Shown piece by piece: positions 1 through 11,800 of a DNA stretch of 30,473 nucleotides. The DNA is from GCA-003244245 sp036266995 (lineage in GTDB: Bacteria; Actinomycetota; Actinomycetes; Mycobacteriales; Pseudonocardiaceae): NCBI GenBank assembly GCA_036266995.1, contig DATAWX010000066.1, positions 1-30,473 on the forward strand. Direction: 5' to 3'. The stretch's first letter is position 1, and the number at the start of each line of letters is the position of its first letter. Both the position numbers and the translations under genes were made by a program. The notes below the pieces were generated by a model that saw nothing but the letters and a program-made list of their open reading frames with translations, searched no databases and was not told where the DNA came from.

Positions 1-2805
1 TTCCACCACGTGCTGCTCGACGGCTGGAGCGTCTTCCAGGTGCTGTCCGACGTCTTCGCCTGCCACGCCGCGCTCAGCCGCAGCGACGACATCGCGGACA
101 CCTACCTGGGGCTGCCCAACCGACGACCCTTCCGGGACTACGTGCAGTGGCTCGGCGAGCAGGATCAGGCGCAGGCCGCGGAGTACTGGCGGCGCGCGCT
201 GGCCAGCTTCGAGTGCCGGACGCCGCTGCCCTACGAGCAGGTGCCAACACAGGCATACAGCAGCAGCTCGTCACAGTCGCGGTCCGCTGAGCTGACCGAA
301 GAGGACTCCGGCCGGCTGGCAGAGTTCGCCAAACGCCACCATCTCACCCTCAACGCCGTCGTGCAGGGGGCATGGGCGTTGCTGCTGTCGCGCTACAGCG
401 GCCAGCACAACGTGTGTTTCGGAGCGACGGCGTCCGGCCGACCCGCTGACCTGCCAGCAGTGGACGACATCACCGGCATCTTCATCAACACCCTGCCGGT
501 ACGCGTCGAGATGGACAGCGCAGCCGGGGTGATCGGGTGGCTACAGGAGTTGCAGGCCGCCCAGGCCGAGTCACGGCGTTTCGGGTTCGTGTCGTTGGCC
601 CAGCTCCAGGCCTGCAGCGAGCTGCCTCGCGGGGAGCAGCTGTTCGACAGCATCGTGGTGTTCGAGAACTACCCGATCAACGAGGAGGAGGCCGCCGCAC
701 ACGGCCTCGCCATCCGGGACCTGGCGGCGGTCGAGACCACCAACTACCCGCTGAGCGTCGTGGTAGCGCCCGGTCGGCGGCTGTCCGTCGAGTTCGGCTA
801 CGACCCGGGCGCATTCGACGCCGCGACGATCGAGGCAATGGCCACCCACTTCCTGCGGGTGCTGACCGCGCTGAGCAACAATCCCGGCGCCCGCTTGCGC
901 GACATCGACATCCTGACCGAGGCGCAGCGGTCCCAGGTCCTGGTGGCGTGGAACGACACCGACCGGGACGTGCCGGCGGTCGCGCTGGCGGAGCTGGTGG
1001 CGGCCGCAGTCGCGCGGACACCGGCTGCACCGGCCGTGATCTTCGAGGATGGCGACGAAGGACAACCGGTCAGCTTCGCGGAACTGGAGACTCGGGCGAA
1101 CCAGCTGGCTCGACTGCTGATCGCTCGCGGTGCGGGGCCGGAACGGATTGTGGCGCTGGCGTTGCCCCGCTCAGTGGAGATCGTGGTGGCCCAGCTGGCC
1201 GTGGCCAAGGCGGGGGCGGCGTTCCTGCCGATCGATCCGGATTACCCCGCCGAGCGGATCGCGTTCATGCTCGCCGATGCCCACCCGGTGCTGCTGCTGA
1301 CCCTGGCCGAGATAGCGGCCGAACTGCCCGCGGTCGGCGAGGGCTCCCTGCTGGTACTCGACGACCCGGGCACGGTGGCCGCGGTGGCGGCGATGCCCGA
1401 TCGGGCGCCGACCGACGCCGACCGGGCATCACCGCTGTCGGTGGAGCATCCGGCCTACGTCATCTACACCTCCGGTTCCACCGGAAAGCCCAAGGGCGTG
1501 GTGGTCTCCCATGCCGGGCTTGCCAGCTTCGCCGTCGCCGAGGCAGAGCACTTCAGGGTGGGCCCAGGTCACCGGGTGCTGCAGTTCGCCTCGCCCAGCT
1601 TCGATGCATCGGTGTTGGAGCTGTGCATGTCGCTGCCCGCCGGGGCGGCGCTGGTGGTGCCCCCACTGGGTCCCTTGCTGGGTGAGCAGCTGGCCGAAGT
1701 GCTGCAGCGCCACCGCGTGACCCACGCCCTGATCCCACCTGCCGCGCTTGCCACCGTTCCCGAGGAGATCGTGGCGACTGGGTTGCCTGAGTTCACCACG
1801 GTGATCGTGGGCGGGGATGCCTGTAGTGCGGAGCTGGTGACCCGGTGGGCACCGGGCCGACGGATGATCAATGCCTATGGGCCCACCGAGTCCACTGTCG
1901 TCACGACCTGGAGCCAGGCCCTGACCCCGGGCGGGGTACCGCCGATCGGCCGGCCGATCGCCAACACCCGCACCTACGTGCTGGACGTGGAACTGCGGCC
2001 GGTCCCGGTAGGTGTTCCCGGTGAGCTCTACGTCGCCGGTGCCGGTCTGGCGCGGGGATATCTCAACCGTGCCGGGCTGACCGCGACGCGGTTCGTAGCC
2101 AATCCCTTCGGGCCCCCCGGCAGTCGGATGTACCGCACCGGCGATCTGGTGCGCTGGATTGCCGGCGGCGAGTTGCAGTTCCTCGGACGCAGCGATGCGC
2201 AGGTCAAGATCCGCGGATTCCGCGTCGAGCCCGGTGAGATCGAAGCCTCCTTGCGGCGGCACCCGGACGTGGACGAGGCCGTGGTGATCGCACGTAAAGA
2301 CGGGTCCGGTTCCACCCGGCTCGTCGGCTACACGGTCTCGGCGGGTGGCAGGGTGCCGGAGCCAGGCGAGCTGCGTGCGCTGCTCGCCGACTCGCTGCCC
2401 GACTACATGCTGCCCTCGGCGTTGTTCGCGCTGGACGAGTGGCCCCTTACCCCCAACGGCAAGCTCGACCGCCACGCGCTGCCCATGCCCACCGCGGCTG
2501 TCCCGGCCGGAGCCGACTACACCGCGCCTCGGACGGACACCGAACGTGTGCTGGCCCAGACCTGGGCCGACGTGCTCGCCGTGGACAAGGTCGGCGTCGA
2601 CGACAACTTCTTCGAACTCGGCGGCGACTCCATCCGCAGCCTGCTCATCGTCACCCGGATCAAAGCGGCATTCGACGTCACCCTGACGCCACGAGACGTC
2701 CTGACCGCTCGCAGCGTCTCCGCGCTGGCGGAGCGAGTCGAAGACGCAGTCCTGTGTGAACTCGAACGTGTTGCCTTCGGTGACGGCAACGACAACGGAA
2801 AGTGA
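1..2805 (+). CDS. NRPS, 3' part of gene: (C)-A-T module 0
   Basis: Non-ribosomal peptide synthetase cut by the window start; the frame is open from base 1. Residues are counted from base 1. The fragment opens inside a condensation domain at its catalytic HHVLLDG (residues 2-8) and the C domain runs to about residue 305. The adenylation domain spans about 317-830, with the ATP loop YTSGSTGKPKG at 489-499, FDASVLEL from 534 and NAYGPTES from 624. The carrier protein has LGGDS with its phosphopantetheine serine at 877. The C fragment resembles the C domains that follow E domains in the next gene, so it probably accepts a D-configured chain from an upstream E-containing module. I read the pocket code as DALLIGAVVK: hydrophobic, substrate not assigned. 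There is no E or TE. A charged, probably helical tail of about 30 residues follows the carrier and could dock to the next protein. The stop overlaps the next gene's GTG. Confidence 0.97.
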   Translation, partial: FHHVLLDGWSVFQVLSDVFACHAALSRSDDIADTYLGLPNRRPFRDYVQWLGEQDQAQAAEYWRRALASFECRTPLPYEQVPTQAYSSSSSQSRSAELTEEDSGRLAEFAKRHHLTLNAVVQGAWALLLSRYSGQHNVCFGATASGRPADLPAVDDITGIFINTLPVRVEMDSAAGVIGWLQELQAAQAESRRFGFVSLAQLQACSELPRGEQLFDSIVVFENYPINEEEAAAHGLAIRDLAAVETTNYPLSVVVAPGRRLSVEFGYDPGAFDAATIEAMATHFLRVLTALSNNPGARLRDIDILTEAQRSQVLVAWNDTDRDVPAVALAELVAAAVARTPAAPAVIFEDGDEGQPVSFAELETRANQLARLLIARGAGPERIVALALPRSVEIVVAQLAVAKAGAAFLPIDPDYPAERIAFMLADAHPVLLLTLAEIAAELPAVGEGSLLVLDDPGTVAAVAAMPDRAPTDADRASPLSVEHPAYVIYTSGSTGKPKGVVVSHAGLASFAVAEAEHFRVGPGHRVLQFASPSFDASVLELCMSLPAGAALVVPPLGPLLGEQLAEVLQRHRVTHALIPPAALATVPEEIVATGLPEFTTVIVGGDACSAELVTRWAPGRRMINAYGPTESTVVTTWSQALTPGGVPPIGRPIANTRTYVLDVELRPVPVGVPGELYVAGAGLARGYLNRAGLTATRFVANPFGPPGSRMYRTGDLVRWIAGGELQFLGRSDAQVKIRGFRVEPGEIEASLRRHPDVDEAVVIARKDGSGSTRLVGYTVSAGGRVPEPGELRALLADSLPDYMLPSALFALDEWPLTPNGKLDRHALPMPTAAVPAGADYTAPRTDTERVLAQTWADVLAVDKVGVDDNFFELGGDSIRSLLIVTRIKAAFDVTLTPRDVLTARSVSALAERVEDAVLCELERVAFGDGNDNGK

Positions 2806-5800
2806 AGAGAAGCGTCATGCCGTCCACCAGGGACAGTTCTGCATCAACAGAGCGCAGGATTGCCGCTCTGCCCGCTCATTTGCAGGAGGCGCTGCGCCGT
2901 CGTCTGGCGGGCCGGGCGACCCAGTCCGACACGATCGCGTCGGCCGACCGGTCCGAGCCGCTACCGCTGTCTTTCTCCCAACAACGGCTCTGGTTCTTGG
3001 ACACGTTCCAGCCGGGGGGTGCGGAGTACAACAGCGGGCTAGCGCTGCGCCTGCGGGGCCCGCTCAACGTGTCGGCACTGGCTAATGCACTGCACCAACT
3101 GGTGGCTCGGCACGAGTCGTTGCGGACCACCTTCGACGATGTGGACGGCAAGGGCACGCAGGTCGTGCACCCGGCCGTCGACGTGGCGGTGCCGGTGATC
3201 GAGCTGGCCGGCGGGAGTGCTGAAAAGCTCGACGAGGTGCTCTCCGCGGAGTACGGCCGCCCCTTCGACCTGCGGCGGGGGCCGCTGTTCCGGGCCCGGC
3301 TGGTGCGCCTCGCCGACCACGAACACGTGCTGCTGCTCGCCGCGCACCACATCGTCACCGACGGCTGGTCAATGGGTGTGCTGATCGAGGATCTGGGTGC
3401 ACTGTACGGCGCTGCCGCGCAGGGGCAGCAGGCCGATCTGGCCGCGCTGCCGGTGCAGTATGCCGACTTCGCCTGCTGGCAGCGCAACCGGCTGTCCGGA
3501 TCGGAGCGCGACGGCGATCTCGACTACTGGACCCGGCAGCTGTCGGGGATTTCCCCGCTGGAGTTGCCGACCGATCGGCCGCGGCCGCAGATGCGGACCT
3601 CAACGGGCGCGGTGGTCGAGTTCGTTGTGCCGGCCGAGGTCGTCGCCCGGCTCGGCGAGCTTGCCCGCGGACAGGACACGACCCTGTTCACCGCGCTGCT
3701 GGCCGCCTGCCAGGCGCTGTTCGCTCGCTGGTCCGGGCAGGACGACATCGCCATCGGCACCGTCGTCTCCGGCCGAAACCGGCCGGAGCTGGAACGGCTG
3801 GTCGGGTTCTTCGTCAACACTCTCGTGCTGCGCGCCCCAGTCGACCGGACGCAGTCCTTCACCGAGTTCCTCGGCACCGTCCGGGACACCGTGCTGGACG
3901 CCTTCGCTCACCAGGAAGTGCCCTTCGAGCGGCTGGTCGACGCGGTGCACGCCGAGCGAGACGTCAGCCGCAACCCGCTGTTCGACGTCATGGTGTTACT
4001 GCACGATCAGCAGCAGACCCCGCCGACATTCGCCGAGCTTCGCGTCGAGACCGTGGACGTCTCAGGACACATCGCCACCTTCGACATCACCTGCGAGTTC
4101 CAGTTAGTGATGGAGAAATCCGGGGTCCGCGAGCTGCGTGGGGCCTTCACGTACAACACCGACCTGTTCGATCGCGTGACCGTCGATCGGATGGTGGAGC
4201 AGCTGTCGGTACTCCTGGCGGGAGTGGCGGCCGATCCGGGCCAGCAGGTCGGGCTGTTGCCGATGCTGCCGGCGCAGGAACGGGATCGGGTCCTCACGCA
4301 GTGGAATGACACCGGCACTGAGGTGCCGGCGGCGACGTTGCCGGAAGTGTTCGCCGCAGCGGTGGCCCGGACCCCGGAGGCACCGGCGGTGATCTCCGAA
4401 GCCGGGGTGGTGAGTTACGCCGAGCTGGCGGCTCGGGTGAACGGCCTGGCGCGGGTGCTGATCGCCCGGGGAGCGGGCCCGGAGAGCATCGTGGCCTTGG
4501 TACTGCCCCGTTCGGTGGACATCGTGGTTGCGCAGCTGGCTGTGGTCACGGCGGGGGCGGCCTTCGTACCCGTCGATCCGGATTATCCCGGCGAGCGGAT
4601 CGACTTCATGCTCGCTGACGCGGATCCGGTAGTGGTGCTCACCCTCGCCGAGTATGTGGGCCGGCTGCGCCGCGACATCGAGACGGTGGTACTGGACGAT
4701 CCGAATTGGGATGCTCGGCTGGCATCGACCGATTCGACCGCGGTGAGCGACGAGCATCGCGCCGGGCCGTTGCTGCTGGCCCACCCGGCGTACGTGATCT
4801 ACACCTCGGGGTCCACCGGGCGACCCAAGGCGGTCGTGGTGACCCATGCGGGATTGGCCAGCTTCGCCGCCGCGCAGACCGAGCACTTCGGGGTGGGCCC
4901 CGGAGACCGCGTGTTGCAGTTCTCCTCGCCGAGCTTCGACGCCTCGATGTTGGAATTGTGTCTGGCGCTTCCGGCGGGGGCGGCGATGGTGGTGCCCCCG
5001 AGAGGTCGGCTGCTGGCAGAGGAGCTGGCCGGGGTGCTCGACGGCCAAGCCGTCAGCCACGCGTTGATCCCGCCCGCGGCACTGGCCACCCTGCCGCCGT
5101 CGGTGGCCGGTGAGTTGCCGACGTTCCGGTGCCTGATCGTGGGCGGCGAGGCCTGCCCGCCCGAGTTGGTGGCGCGCTGGGCCCCGGCAAGGACGATGAT
5201 CAACGCCTACGGGCCCACGGAATCCACCGTGGTAGCCGCCTGGAGCCAGCCGCTGGCCGCCGCAGGACCCGCGCCGATCGGGACCCCGATCCCCAACACC
5301 CAGATCTACCTGCTCGACCGGCAGCTGCAACCGGTCCCGGTGGGCGTGGCCGGGGAGCTCTACATCGCCGGCGTCGGGTTGGCCCGCGGCTACCTGGGTC
5401 GCCCGGGGTTGACCGCCACGCGGTTCGTGGCCAATCCCTTCGGTGGAGCCGGCACGCGGATGTATCGCAGCGGGGACCTGGTGCGCTGGACCGCAGCCGG
5501 GCAGCTGGAGTTCGTGGGCCGAGTCGATGAACAGGTCAAAATCCGCGGGTATCGCATCGAGCTGGGCGAGGTGGAGTCGGCCCTGCTCACCCACCCGGAC
5601 ATCGCGCAAGCGGTGGTAGGCCTGGCCAGCCACGACGGGCGCCCCTACCTGCTGGCCTACCTGGTGTCGCGCAGCTCGGCGTCCGCGCCGACGATCGAGG
5701 CGCTGCGAGAGTACGCCGGTCGCCTGCTGCCCGACTACATGCTGCCCTCGGCGGTAATGATCCTGCCAGCGCTGCCTCTGACCCCCAGCGGGAAGATCGA

Positions 5801-8800
5801 CCGGCGGGCCCTGCCGACCCCTGACCACCGCCCCGCACTAACCTCCGGCTACGTCGCCCCACGCACCACCACCGAATGCCGGCTCGCCGACATCTGGGCT
5901 CAGGTAACCGGGGCCCAGCGCATCGGGTTGCACGACAACTTCTTCGAGCTTGGCGGGGACTCCATCCTGAGCATCCAGGTGGTTTCCCGTGCCCGCCAGA
6001 TGGGGCTGCGCCTGTCCTCCAAGGACATCTTCCTGCACCAGACCATCGCCGCTCTTGCGCCATTGGTCGGCGCCCTGGACACCCCCGCCAGCCAGCCCCC
6101 ACCCATAGAGGGGCCGGCCCCGCTGGCTCCTGTTCAACGCTGGTTCTTCAGCACATACGGGGCATTGCCGCACTTCACCATGTCCATGCTGGTGGAGCTG
6201 GCCGACGATCTCGATGAGAAGGCGCTGCAGGCCGCCGTCGACGCGGTCGTGTCCCGCCATGACGCGCTGCGGCTGCGGTTCGCGCAGGTCGATGGCCGGT
6301 GGTTCCAGCAGGCCGGCCCCGCTGTCCCGAGCGGGATACTCGTGAGCCACGACCTGTTCGAGCTGACTGAGCCCCAGCAGCGGACCGCGATGGTCGCGGC
6401 GGCCGCCGCCGCGCGATCCGCCCTCAACCTCGAGGCCGGTCGGATGATCAGGGCGGTGCTGTTCCGGCGCGGACCCGGGCAGCGGGTTCGGCTGTTCATC
6501 ACCGTCCACCACCTCGCCGTCGACAGTGTCTCCTGGCGCATCCTGCTCGAGGACCTCGACACGGCCTACCGGCAGGCTCTCTCCGGTTCAGCGGTGACGC
6601 TGCAACCACCCGGCACCTCCGCTGTGACCTGGGCGCAACGGCTGACCGACCACGTCCGGTCTGGGGCATTGGACGGGGCGCTGGAGTACTGGACGCAGGT
6701 ATCCCGGGACGCGCAGGTCGAGCTGCCGGTGGACCGGGCCGGCGTCCACACCGCCGACTCCACCCGCCACGTCGCTGTGCGGCTCGGCCGGGCGCAGACC
6801 GACGCCTTGCTGCACCAGGTGCCGGCCGTCTACCGGACGCAGATCAACGATGTGCTCCTCAGCGCCCTGGGCCGGGTGCTGTCGGACTGGACCGGGTGCG
6901 AGCGCGTGCTCATCGCGCTGGAGGGCCACGGCCGCGAGGAGATCCTCGACGGAGTGGAACTCTCGCGCACGGTGGGCTGGTTCACCACGCAGTTCCCGGT
7001 TGCGCTCACGGTCCCGCCGACCCGCGACTGGCGTGACATCCTGACATCGGTCAAGGAGCAGCTGCGGGCGATACCGCACCGCGGGCTCAGCTACGGGGCG
7101 CTGCAGCAGCTGAGCTGTGAGGACTCACCAGCAGCCGCGTTGCGCTCCGACCCGCAGCCGCAGATCTGCTTCAACTACCACGGCCAGTGGGATGAGAACG
7201 CCAGCGCGGACGGGTTGTTCCGCGCTGCGTGCGACGGCATCGGCGACGATCTGGCGCCTGACCAGCAGACCCCGCATCTGGTGGACGTCTCGGGCATCGT
7301 GGCGGACGGGGAGCTGGAGCTGACCTGGCAGTACTGCGAGCAGGTGCACGACGAGGCCACGGTCCGGCGGTTGGCGCAGGAGATGATCCAGGCGCTGCGC
7401 GAGATCATCGAGCATTGCGCCCAGCCCGGAGCCGGTGGTCGCACCCAGTCGGACTTCCCGCTGACCCACCTCGACCAGGCCACGGTGGACCGCCTCGTGG
7501 GTGACGGACAGTCGGTGGAGGACATCCACCCGCTGACGCCGTTGCAGGCCGGGATGTTGTTCCACAGCCTGATCGACGCGGGCTCGGGCGCCTATGTGGA
7601 CCAGGCACGGCTGCTGCTGGACGGCGTGTCGGACCCGCGCGCGCTGGCGGCTGCCTGGCAGCGGGTGGCCGACCGCACCCCGCCGTTGCGCAGCGCAGTG
7701 GTGTGGGATGGGGTCAACGAGCCGCTCCAGGTGGTGCATCGCCAACTCGACGTCCCGACGAGCTACTACGACTGGCGCGGCCTGTCCGATGTGGAACGGG
7801 ATCGGGAGCTGGCACGGGTGCTGGCCCAGGACCGTGCCGCCGGGATGGACCTGACCGTGCCGCCCCTGTTGCGGCTGGCCATCGCCACCCTGACCGATGA
7901 TCAGGTCCTGCTGGTCTGGACCTCCCATCACGTGATGCTGGACGGCTGGAGTCTGGCCCAGGTCTTCACCGAGGTCTGCGAGCAGTACGCCGCGATCGTG
8001 CACGGCCGGACACCCGAACTGGTCACCCGGCGGCCGTTCCGAGACTACCTGCAGTGGCTGGATGAGCAAGATGAGCACCAGGCCGAGGAGCACTGGCGAC
8101 GGGTGCTGTCCGCCTTCTCCGCGCCCACCGGCTTGCCGTATGACCGCCAACCCCGCGAAGCGCACCGCACCGAGTCCGCCGAGAAGGTGCAGATCGGGCT
8201 CTGCGCTGAGGAGTCGCAGCGGCTCCAGTTGGTTGCCAAGCGTGGCGGCCTGACGCTGAACACGATCGTGCAAGGCGCCTGGGCCGTGCTGCTTGCCCGC
8301 TACAGCAGGGAACCCGAAATCCTTTTCGGTACTACGGTGTCCGGGCGGCCGGCTGAGCTGCCGGGTGTGGAGTCGATGGTCGGCATGTTCATCAACACGG
8401 TGCCGACTCGGGTGCGGATCGATGGTGAGCAGGGTGTGGTGTCGTGGCTGCGTGAGCTGCAGGCCGCGCAGATCGAGTCCCGGCGTTTCGACTTCGTCTC
8501 GCTCGCCCAGTTGCAAGCGTGGAGCGATCTGCCGCCGGGGGTCAACCTGTTCGACAGCATGGTCGTGTTCGAGAACTACCCGTTCGACTCGCCGTCGGAG
8601 GACGAGCCGGGCGTGCGGATCCGCGAGGTCGAGGCCCGGGACACCACGAACTTCCCGCTGAGCCTGCGCGCATATCTCGATAAGCAGCTCGGCTTCGACC
8701 TGGGTTATGACCCGCGACTGTTCGATGCGGCCGCCGTGACGGCGATGGCGCAGCGGTTGCGGTTGCTGCTGACCGGCATCGCCGACGCGCCGGACCGGCC

Positions 8801-11800
8801 GGTGTCGGCACTGCCGTGGATGTCGGCGCAGGAGCGAGACCGTGTGGTGGTGCGGTGGAATGACACTGCTCATGACGTACCGGCGGTCCCGTTCGTGGAG
8901 TTGTTCCAGGCGCAGGTGATCTGCACTCCGGACGCGACCGCGGTGCGCTGCGGTGAGGTGAGCCTGTCGTATGCGGAGTTGAATGACCGGGCCAATCGGT
9001 TGGCGCGGCTGCTGATTGAGCGGGGCGCGGCTGCTGAGCGGTTTGTGGCGTTGATGTTGCCGCGTTCGGTGGACATGGTTGTGGCGTTGTTGGCGGTGTG
9101 GAAGGCGGGTGCGGGGTACCTGCCGGTGGACCCGGCCTATCCGGTGGACCGGATCGCGTTCATGTACTCCGACGCTCGACCGGTGCTGGTGGTGACCACG
9201 GGCGAGGTGGAAAGCCGGTTGTCGGATGCGGGACCGGTGGTTGCGCGGCTGCGGCTGGATGCCGCGGAGGTTGAAACGGCATTGGCTGGTTGTGCGGGCA
9301 GCGATCTGACTGACCGCGATCGAGCGTTGCCGTTGTCAGCGGCGCATGCGGCTTATGTCATTTACACGTCGGGTTCGACCGGCCGTCCGAAGGGAGTGGT
9401 GGTCGCCCACCGTAGTGTCGTTGACCTGGCGGTGTGGGCGGCCTCGGAATTCGGCGCTTCGGGGCTGTCGCGGGTGGTGGCGTCGACATCGTTGAACTTC
9501 GATGTGTCGGTTTTCGAGGTTTTCTGTCCGCTGACCGTCGGTGGCACCGTCGAAATCGTGCGGGATGTTCTCGCGCTGGCCGAGTATCGGGTCGGTGGAT
9601 GGGCGGCGAGCCTGATCAGTGGTGTGCCTTCGGCGTTTTCTCAGGTGCTGTCCCAAGGCGGCGTGGGGGTGACTGCGGATACGGTTGTGCTGGCGGGGGA
9701 GGCGTTGTCGGCGCGGGCGACGCGCGAGATCGCATCAGCGACCTCGTGTCGGCGGATCGCCAACATTTACGGCCCGACCGAGGCCACGGTGTACGCGACG
9801 GCATGGTACGGCGATGTGGGTGGGTGCGACAGCGATCAGGCGCCGCCGATCGGTCGGCCGATCAGCAACACCCAGACCTTTGTCCTGGATGATGGGTTGC
9901 GGCCGGTGCCGGTCGGTGTTCCGGGAGAGCTGTATCTCGCCGGTCATGGTCTGGCCCGCGGTTATCTCGACCGTCCCGGCTTGACCGCGCAGCGGTTCGT
10001 GGCGAACCCCTTCGGTGCACCGGGTGCACGGATGTACCGGACTGGGGACGTGGTGCGGTGGAACGCTGCCGGTGAGCTGGAGTACCTCGGTCGGGTCGAT
10101 CACCAGGTGAAGATCCGGGGATTCCGGATCGAGCTGGGTGAAATCGAGGCCGTGCTCGCGGGTCACCCCGACGTCGCGCAGGTCGTGGTGATCGCACGGA
10201 CGCAGGCGCCCAGCGAGACGGACGGATCGGGCAACCAGCGGTTGGTGGCCTACCTGGTGGCAACCGGCTCGAACATCCCCACGACTGCCGCCCTGCGGTC
10301 ATTCCTGGGCGAGCTGCTGCCCGACTACATGGTTCCCGCGGCGTTTGTGGTGTTGGCGGAGTTACCGCTGAACTCCAGCGGCAAGCTGGACCGGCGTGCG
10401 CTGCCCGCTCCGGAGTGGGGCGGTGCCGACACCGCCGCTTATGTGGCGCCCCGTACCGAGGCGCAGTGTGTGGTCGCGCGAATCTGGGCCGAGGTATTGG
10501 GTGTGGAGCGAGTCGGGGTCGACGACAATTTCTTCGAGCTCGGTGGGGACTCGATTCTGAGTATCCGGGTGACGTCGCGGTTGCGGGCGGCTTTCAATGT
10601 GGAATTGTCTCCGCGGGCGGTGTTCACGCATTCCACGGTCGGCGAGCTGGCCGCTGCGATACCAGTCGATTCCCCCGGCGAAGTGTCGATGATTCCCGTT
10701 GTCCCCCGGGACGGCGGGCTGGTTTTGTCGTTTGCGCAGCAGCGGTTGTGGTTCCTACACGACTTCGAGCCGGATAGCGCCGAATACGCCACGCGGATCG
10801 GGCTGCGATTGCGTGGGGCGTGCAACCACGACGCGCTGGGCGCCGCGTTCACCGGACTGGTCGCTCGACACGAGTCGCTGCGCACCACATTCAAGCAGGC
10901 GGACGGGCGCGGGGTGCAGGTGGTGCACCCGCCGTCGGAAGTATCGCTACCGGTGCTGGACCTGTCGGATCTGGCCGAGCCCGAGCGCACCGCCGAGTTG
11001 GACCGGGTCCTGGCAGCGGAGAGCGGCCAGCCGTTCGACCTGAGCCGAGGGCCGCTGATGCGGGTGCGGCTGGTGCGGTTGGGCGACCAGGATCACGCGC
11101 TGATCCTGGTGATGCACCACATCATTACCGACGGTTGGTCGATGGGCGTGCTCGTCGAGGAGTTGGGCGCGCTGTACCGGGCGGCCGACCGTCATGAAGT
11201 AGCCGACCTGTGGCCGTTGTCCGTGCAGTACGCCGACTTCGCCACCTGGCAACGAACGGCATTGGCCGGCCCGGCCCTCGACGAAGGGCTGGCCTACTGG
11301 CGGCTTCGACTCGACGGCGTGGCGCCGTTGGAACTGCCGACCGATCGCCCCCGGCCCGCGGTCCGCACCTCTGCCGGTGCCATGCACGAGTTCGTGGTGC
11401 CCGCCGAGGTGACAGCCCGGCTCAAGGAACTGGGCCGCCAGCACGACGGCACCCTGTTCATGACCCTCGTGGCCGCCTGCCAACTGCTGTTCAGTCGCTG
11501 GTCGGGCCAAGATGACATCGCTATCGGCACCGTTGTCTCCGGTCGCGAGCGCACCGAACTGGAAGGGCTGATCGGGTTCTTCGTCAACACGCTGGTACTT
11601 CGCTCCACGGTGGATTCCAGCGGCAGCTTCACGCAGTTCCTGAGCAGCGTTCGGGACACCGTCCTGGGTGCACTCGCCCATCAGGACGTGCCCTTCGAGC
11701 GGCTCGTGGACGAGCTCGCGCCAGCCCGGGACACCAGCCGGACGCCGTTGTTCCAGGCCATGGTGATCCTGCAGAACAACGCCAACCAGGTACCCGACCT

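Noticed and set aside
4104..5828. Long minus-strand open frames opposite the NRPS genes (also 7125-8873, 18213-19652, 1429-2475 and 10947-12041)
   Set aside because: They mirror the GC-rich codon pattern of the NRPS, repeat at equivalent places in each module, lack ribosome sites and show no recognisable domains.
6507..6536. First E domain as inactive because the HHxxxDG glycine is serine
   Set aside because: The E-domain consensus is HHxxxDxxSW and tolerates this position; His, His, Asp and SW are all present, as are the GHGRE and RTVGWFT blocks.
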